A DNA stretch of 64,000 bases from positions 2,666,001 through 2,730,000 of the forward strand of contig NZ_CP101134.1 of NCBI RefSeq assembly GCF_024296865.1. Reading direction: 5' to 3'. This DNA is from Sphingobacterium sp. LZ7M1. GTDB lineage: Bacteria; Bacteroidota; Bacteroidia; Sphingobacteriales; Sphingobacteriaceae. Of the stretch, positions 61,554 to 64,000 are shown piece after piece; the stretch's first letter is position 1, and the number at the start of each line of letters is the position of its first letter. A program made the translations under genes and the position numbers. The notes below the pieces were generated by a model that did not search any database, was not told where the DNA came from, and saw nothing but the letters and a program-made list of their open reading frames with translations.

Positions 61554-62993
61554 ATGAAGGCACATCTGAATAAAATTGAACAATTTCTATTATTCTTCTC
61601 TTCTGAGGATGTATATGTTATTGAAAAATATTTAAAGAATAAAAGTGGATCAAAAAAAGAGCTATCAATTAAATATTATTTTTTAACAATTGGCTTTGCT
61701 GTCCTAATATTTTTCGTTTATACTGCAATTAGCACAATTTTCTTTATCTACAATATTTTTGATGGGTTTTCTAAATTATTAAGTATTCCCATAGGGCTTT
61801 TTATAGGATTGTTGTTGGCAAATATTTATTTATTTCTATTATACACAATAACCCCATCAATTTTGTTCACCGCGGACAAAAAGAAAAAAAGAATTGCAAA
61901 AATAAAAGACATTAGAAACACTCAAGAAATCAATTCTTTACTCTCATCTTCATTTTTTTTTAGAGGTTTTTTCATAGTATTTATTGCATTGACCATTTCA
62001 CAACCATTAAATGTATGGTTACTTATAGATTTAAACATATTGAATCTCGGAAAAAAAGAGATTATACAGCTTGAAAATTATAGATCACAATCCTTACTAG
62101 ATAGCTACATTATTAATGATGAGCATTATTCTAAACTATTTAAAGACTTAAATAATAAGGAGGAACTGATATATTCTAGGCAATTTCCATTGGATCAATC
62201 ATTGTTTAATATTATTAATAAGATTAAGGAAAAGGAAGATGAAGATTTAATAACAATTGAAAAACTAAAAGCTTATAAATTTAGATTGCAAGAGTTAAAC
62301 AAAAATTTCCTCTCAAAAAAGATAAACTACAAAGAAACTGAAAATCTGATTTTTGAATTAAACACGTTCATTGAAAATGTTTTCCTTAGCGACGAAAACT
62401 TTACGTTTTATCTCAATAATTTAAGATTAGAAAATTTACCACATAAGGAAATTATCCAGCATTATATCAATTCTACCCTACCTTTTATGGAAGAAAAAAT
62501 TGATAGCCACAATCAATTAAAGGAGCTTTTACATAGAAATAGTTTGTATACCCTTAAAATCAAATTATTAATGGGTGAGAATATATATGCATTAATTCTA
62601 TCCTTAGTAACAATATGTTTTTTCTTAGCTCCTGGATTAGCAAAGTTCCTACTTCGAAAAAAATTCAATTATTATAAGTTTAGATCAGGAACTGAAAATG
62701 CTATGATTATTGATTTTTATAAAATGAATTGTGAAACCTACAAGCAAATTTTAAATCAAAAAGTTATTAATCAAAAGGAGGAAATAAAGGTAAGACTATT
62801 AAAAAAGATAGAAATCCTGAAAGATATAAACATCTCGAAATATGAATTATTAAAACATGAATTGGAGATAGAAAAAGAATATAGCGTTTTAGAAAAATAT
62901 GAGCATTGGGCTGATGCACCTTTTAGAACTTTAAGAAAATCAGACATCCAATATCCAAATAACAAGGATTTATTAGCTAAAATTTATAGTTAG
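61554..62993 (+). CDS. Multi-span membrane protein, divergent DUF4407-like
   Basis: A 479-residue protein with no family I could name directly. Its plan copies the preceding protein: FLLFFSSEDVYVIE near the N-terminus (11-24), membrane segments at about 40-66, 76-105, 133-157 and 343-367, ISQP at the end of segment 3 (148-151), a long helical segment (about 160-335), then FLAPGLAKFLLRK after segment 4, where the Pro and two Lys align with PIFFKLMLTK of the DUF4407 protein, followed by a 110-residue charged tail. I infer a divergent paralogue. The NLDRFIV motif is not conserved. It starts 12 bp after the DUF4407 stop. Very AT-rich (13 G/C in 62101-62160). Confidence 0.75.
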   Translation: MKAHLNKIEQFLLFFSSEDVYVIEKYLKNKSGSKKELSIKYYFLTIGFAVLIFFVYTAISTIFFIYNIFDGFSKLLSIPIGLFIGLLLANIYLFLLYTITPSILFTADKKKKRIAKIKDIRNTQEINSLLSSSFFFRGFFIVFIALTISQPLNVWLLIDLNILNLGKKEIIQLENYRSQSLLDSYIINDEHYSKLFKDLNNKEELIYSRQFPLDQSLFNIINKIKEKEDEDLITIEKLKAYKFRLQELNKNFLSKKINYKETENLIFELNTFIENVFLSDENFTFYLNNLRLENLPHKEIIQHYINSTLPFMEEKIDSHNQLKELLHRNSLYTLKIKLLMGENIYALILSLVTICFFLAPGLAKFLLRKKFNYYKFRSGTENAMIIDFYKMNCETYKQILNQKVINQKEEIKVRLLKKIEILKDINISKYELLKHELEIEKEYSVLEKYEHWADAPFRTLRKSDIQYPNNKDLLAKIYS

Positions 62994-62997
62994 AATT

Positions 62998-64000
62998 ATG
63001 AATCTGTTAATAATCTCTGTCATTATTTTCCTTCTTTGGTTTCTGTTTGGAAGATCCAAAAAAAAATCATCACCTGTTTCAATTGACAACAAAGGGCGAG
63101 AAAAAAGTTCTCCAGAAAACAAACAGAAAATTGAGACTATTTACCAAAGAGCGGAACGTCAATACAACGAATATGACGAAGAACTCGGTCTTTATTATAG
63201 AGAAATCGAGGTGCCTTATTTCTGGGAAAGAAAAACTTATATTTTTGGAAAGATGATGGGTAAGTATAATGGTGAATATTTACCTAATCGACTGGACCTC
63301 CCCATTTATCAGGTTAATATTTATGAAGCAGAAATTTATTTAAACCCAGCACTAGATTGTACATGTATTAATTCAGAAAAAAAAACATGTAACGGTTTAC
63401 ATCTTCACCAAGAAGGTGACTTTCAAATTAATGCTGATAAATTCACATTTGATAATACACAACTTCCAACAAAATACTTATTAATTTCACAGGAAACAGG
63501 AGAGAAACATCTAGTAGAACTACAAAACATCAACTTTTATAATGTAGTTTATTTACGAAAAATGCACCAAATCGAAAACAAAGAAATATTTGGTACAATA
63601 AATTGCGATGTAAATGCCTATATATCAGAAATAATTAAAGACAAAAAAGTAGTTAGGGAATATTCTCAAAAACCATATTCTCAAGATAAAATTCCTAATG
63701 CAATTCCAAATCCTGGCTCAGTAGAAAATGAAATTCCTGAAAATCAAAAAGGACCAATATTTATTCCATCCATAAAAACAAATTACTTTCCTGAAGCGAA
63801 TTTTAGATTTGATAATGCTAAGCCTATAAATTCTAAAAATGAAAACACTGATAACGAAAACGATGAATTAGAAAATATAAAATTAAATAATGGAAATAAT
63901 CCGAATCCGGCAATTCAACAACCAAGCTCTTCCAGTCTGAAGAACCCAAAGCACGACAGTAATAATTTTCCATCCAAAAAAAGCATATCTAGGGAAAATA
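62998..64000 (+). CDS. N-terminally membrane-anchored protein with Cys/His cluster, 3' end outside the window
   Basis: The frame opens at an ATG 4 bases after the preceding stop and remains open to the window edge (334 codons seen). It starts with one membrane segment (MNLLIISVIIFLLWFLFG) followed by basic residues, so the rest is probably cytoplasmic. A folded region (about 50-230) contains YREIEVPYFWERKTYIFGKM, then LDCTCINSEKKTCNGLHLH, three Cys and two His that could bind metal. The last 100 visible residues are low-complexity, rich in Asn, Pro, Ser and Lys. No family is recognised. By position it belongs to the same operon as the DUF4407 genes. Confidence 0.75.
   Translation, partial: MNLLIISVIIFLLWFLFGRSKKKSSPVSIDNKGREKSSPENKQKIETIYQRAERQYNEYDEELGLYYREIEVPYFWERKTYIFGKMMGKYNGEYLPNRLDLPIYQVNIYEAEIYLNPALDCTCINSEKKTCNGLHLHQEGDFQINADKFTFDNTQLPTKYLLISQETGEKHLVELQNINFYNVVYLRKMHQIENKEIFGTINCDVNAYISEIIKDKKVVREYSQKPYSQDKIPNAIPNPGSVENEIPENQKGPIFIPSIKTNYFPEANFRFDNAKPINSKNENTDNENDELENIKLNNGNNPNPAIQQPSSSSLKNPKHDSNNFPSKKSISREN

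Overview
The window reads as a chromosomal segment of a Bacteroidota bacterium, most likely family Sphingobacteriaceae (Sphingobacterium or a close relative). The evidence is a type III glutamine synthetase, DUF3078, DUF5916, SIMPL and PepSY-like proteins, a TonB-dependent receptor, Omp85-like and S9 peptidase genes, Tat-type 'RREFL' leaders, and Bacteroidota-style -7 boxes (TAnnTTTG). The species call is inference from family content; no rRNA or tRNA gene is present to anchor it.

Region 1 (1-22290, all minus strand) is one long surface-polysaccharide locus, transcribed from about 22.3 kb leftwards and running off the left edge. Its promoter-proximal end carries a MraY/WecA-type priming transferase and an NAD-dependent epimerase. 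Then come two Wzx-type flippases, GT2 transferases, a WbsX-like protein, an aminotransferase/acetyltransferase/WbqC cassette, and a series of GT2, GT8, GT14 and DXD-type capsular transferases. A Wzy-like polymerase and a truncated GT4 gene close it. This is a Wzx/Wzy-dependent O-antigen, capsule or EPS locus with clear tandem duplications among its transferases.

Region 2 (22.3-34.7 kb) is housekeeping and small accessory genes: a HAD phosphatase, DUF3078 protein, PoxB-like pyruvate oxidase, AarF/UbiB kinase, a SUFU-domain protein, a frameshifted HEAT-like gene, an ankyrin protein, YceI, a DinB-like protein, a class IV aminotransferase, an RluD-type pseudouridine synthase and a PLP deaminase.

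Region 3 (34.7-48.1 kb) is envelope and regulation: an Omp85-like barrel, a TonB-dependent receptor, an OmpR/HisKA two-component pair, two PepSY-like secreted proteins, a SIMPL protein, an S9 peptidase and GlnN. A 21-bp element is shared, with two differences, between the upstream regions of the response regulator and of the first PepSY-like gene. It predicts that the two-component pair controls itself and the PepSY genes.

Region 4 (48.1-59.4 kb) has ABM monooxygenase, aldo/keto reductase, MBL hydrolase/WYL regulator, Gfo/Idh oxidoreductase and DUF5916 genes. They are separated by long intergenic stretches (also 41.2-42.0 kb) filled with a mosaic of dispersed repeats. Several repeat modules carry hairpins whose loop and flanks are conserved between copies while the stems differ completely and still pair.

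Region 5 (59.6-64.0 kb) is a tightly spaced, visibly AT-rich four-gene operon running off the right edge: a small orphan protein, a DUF4407 membrane protein, a second membrane protein with the same topology and matching motifs, and an N-terminally anchored protein with a Cys/His cluster. It has no assigned function and is the best candidate for an undescribed system here.
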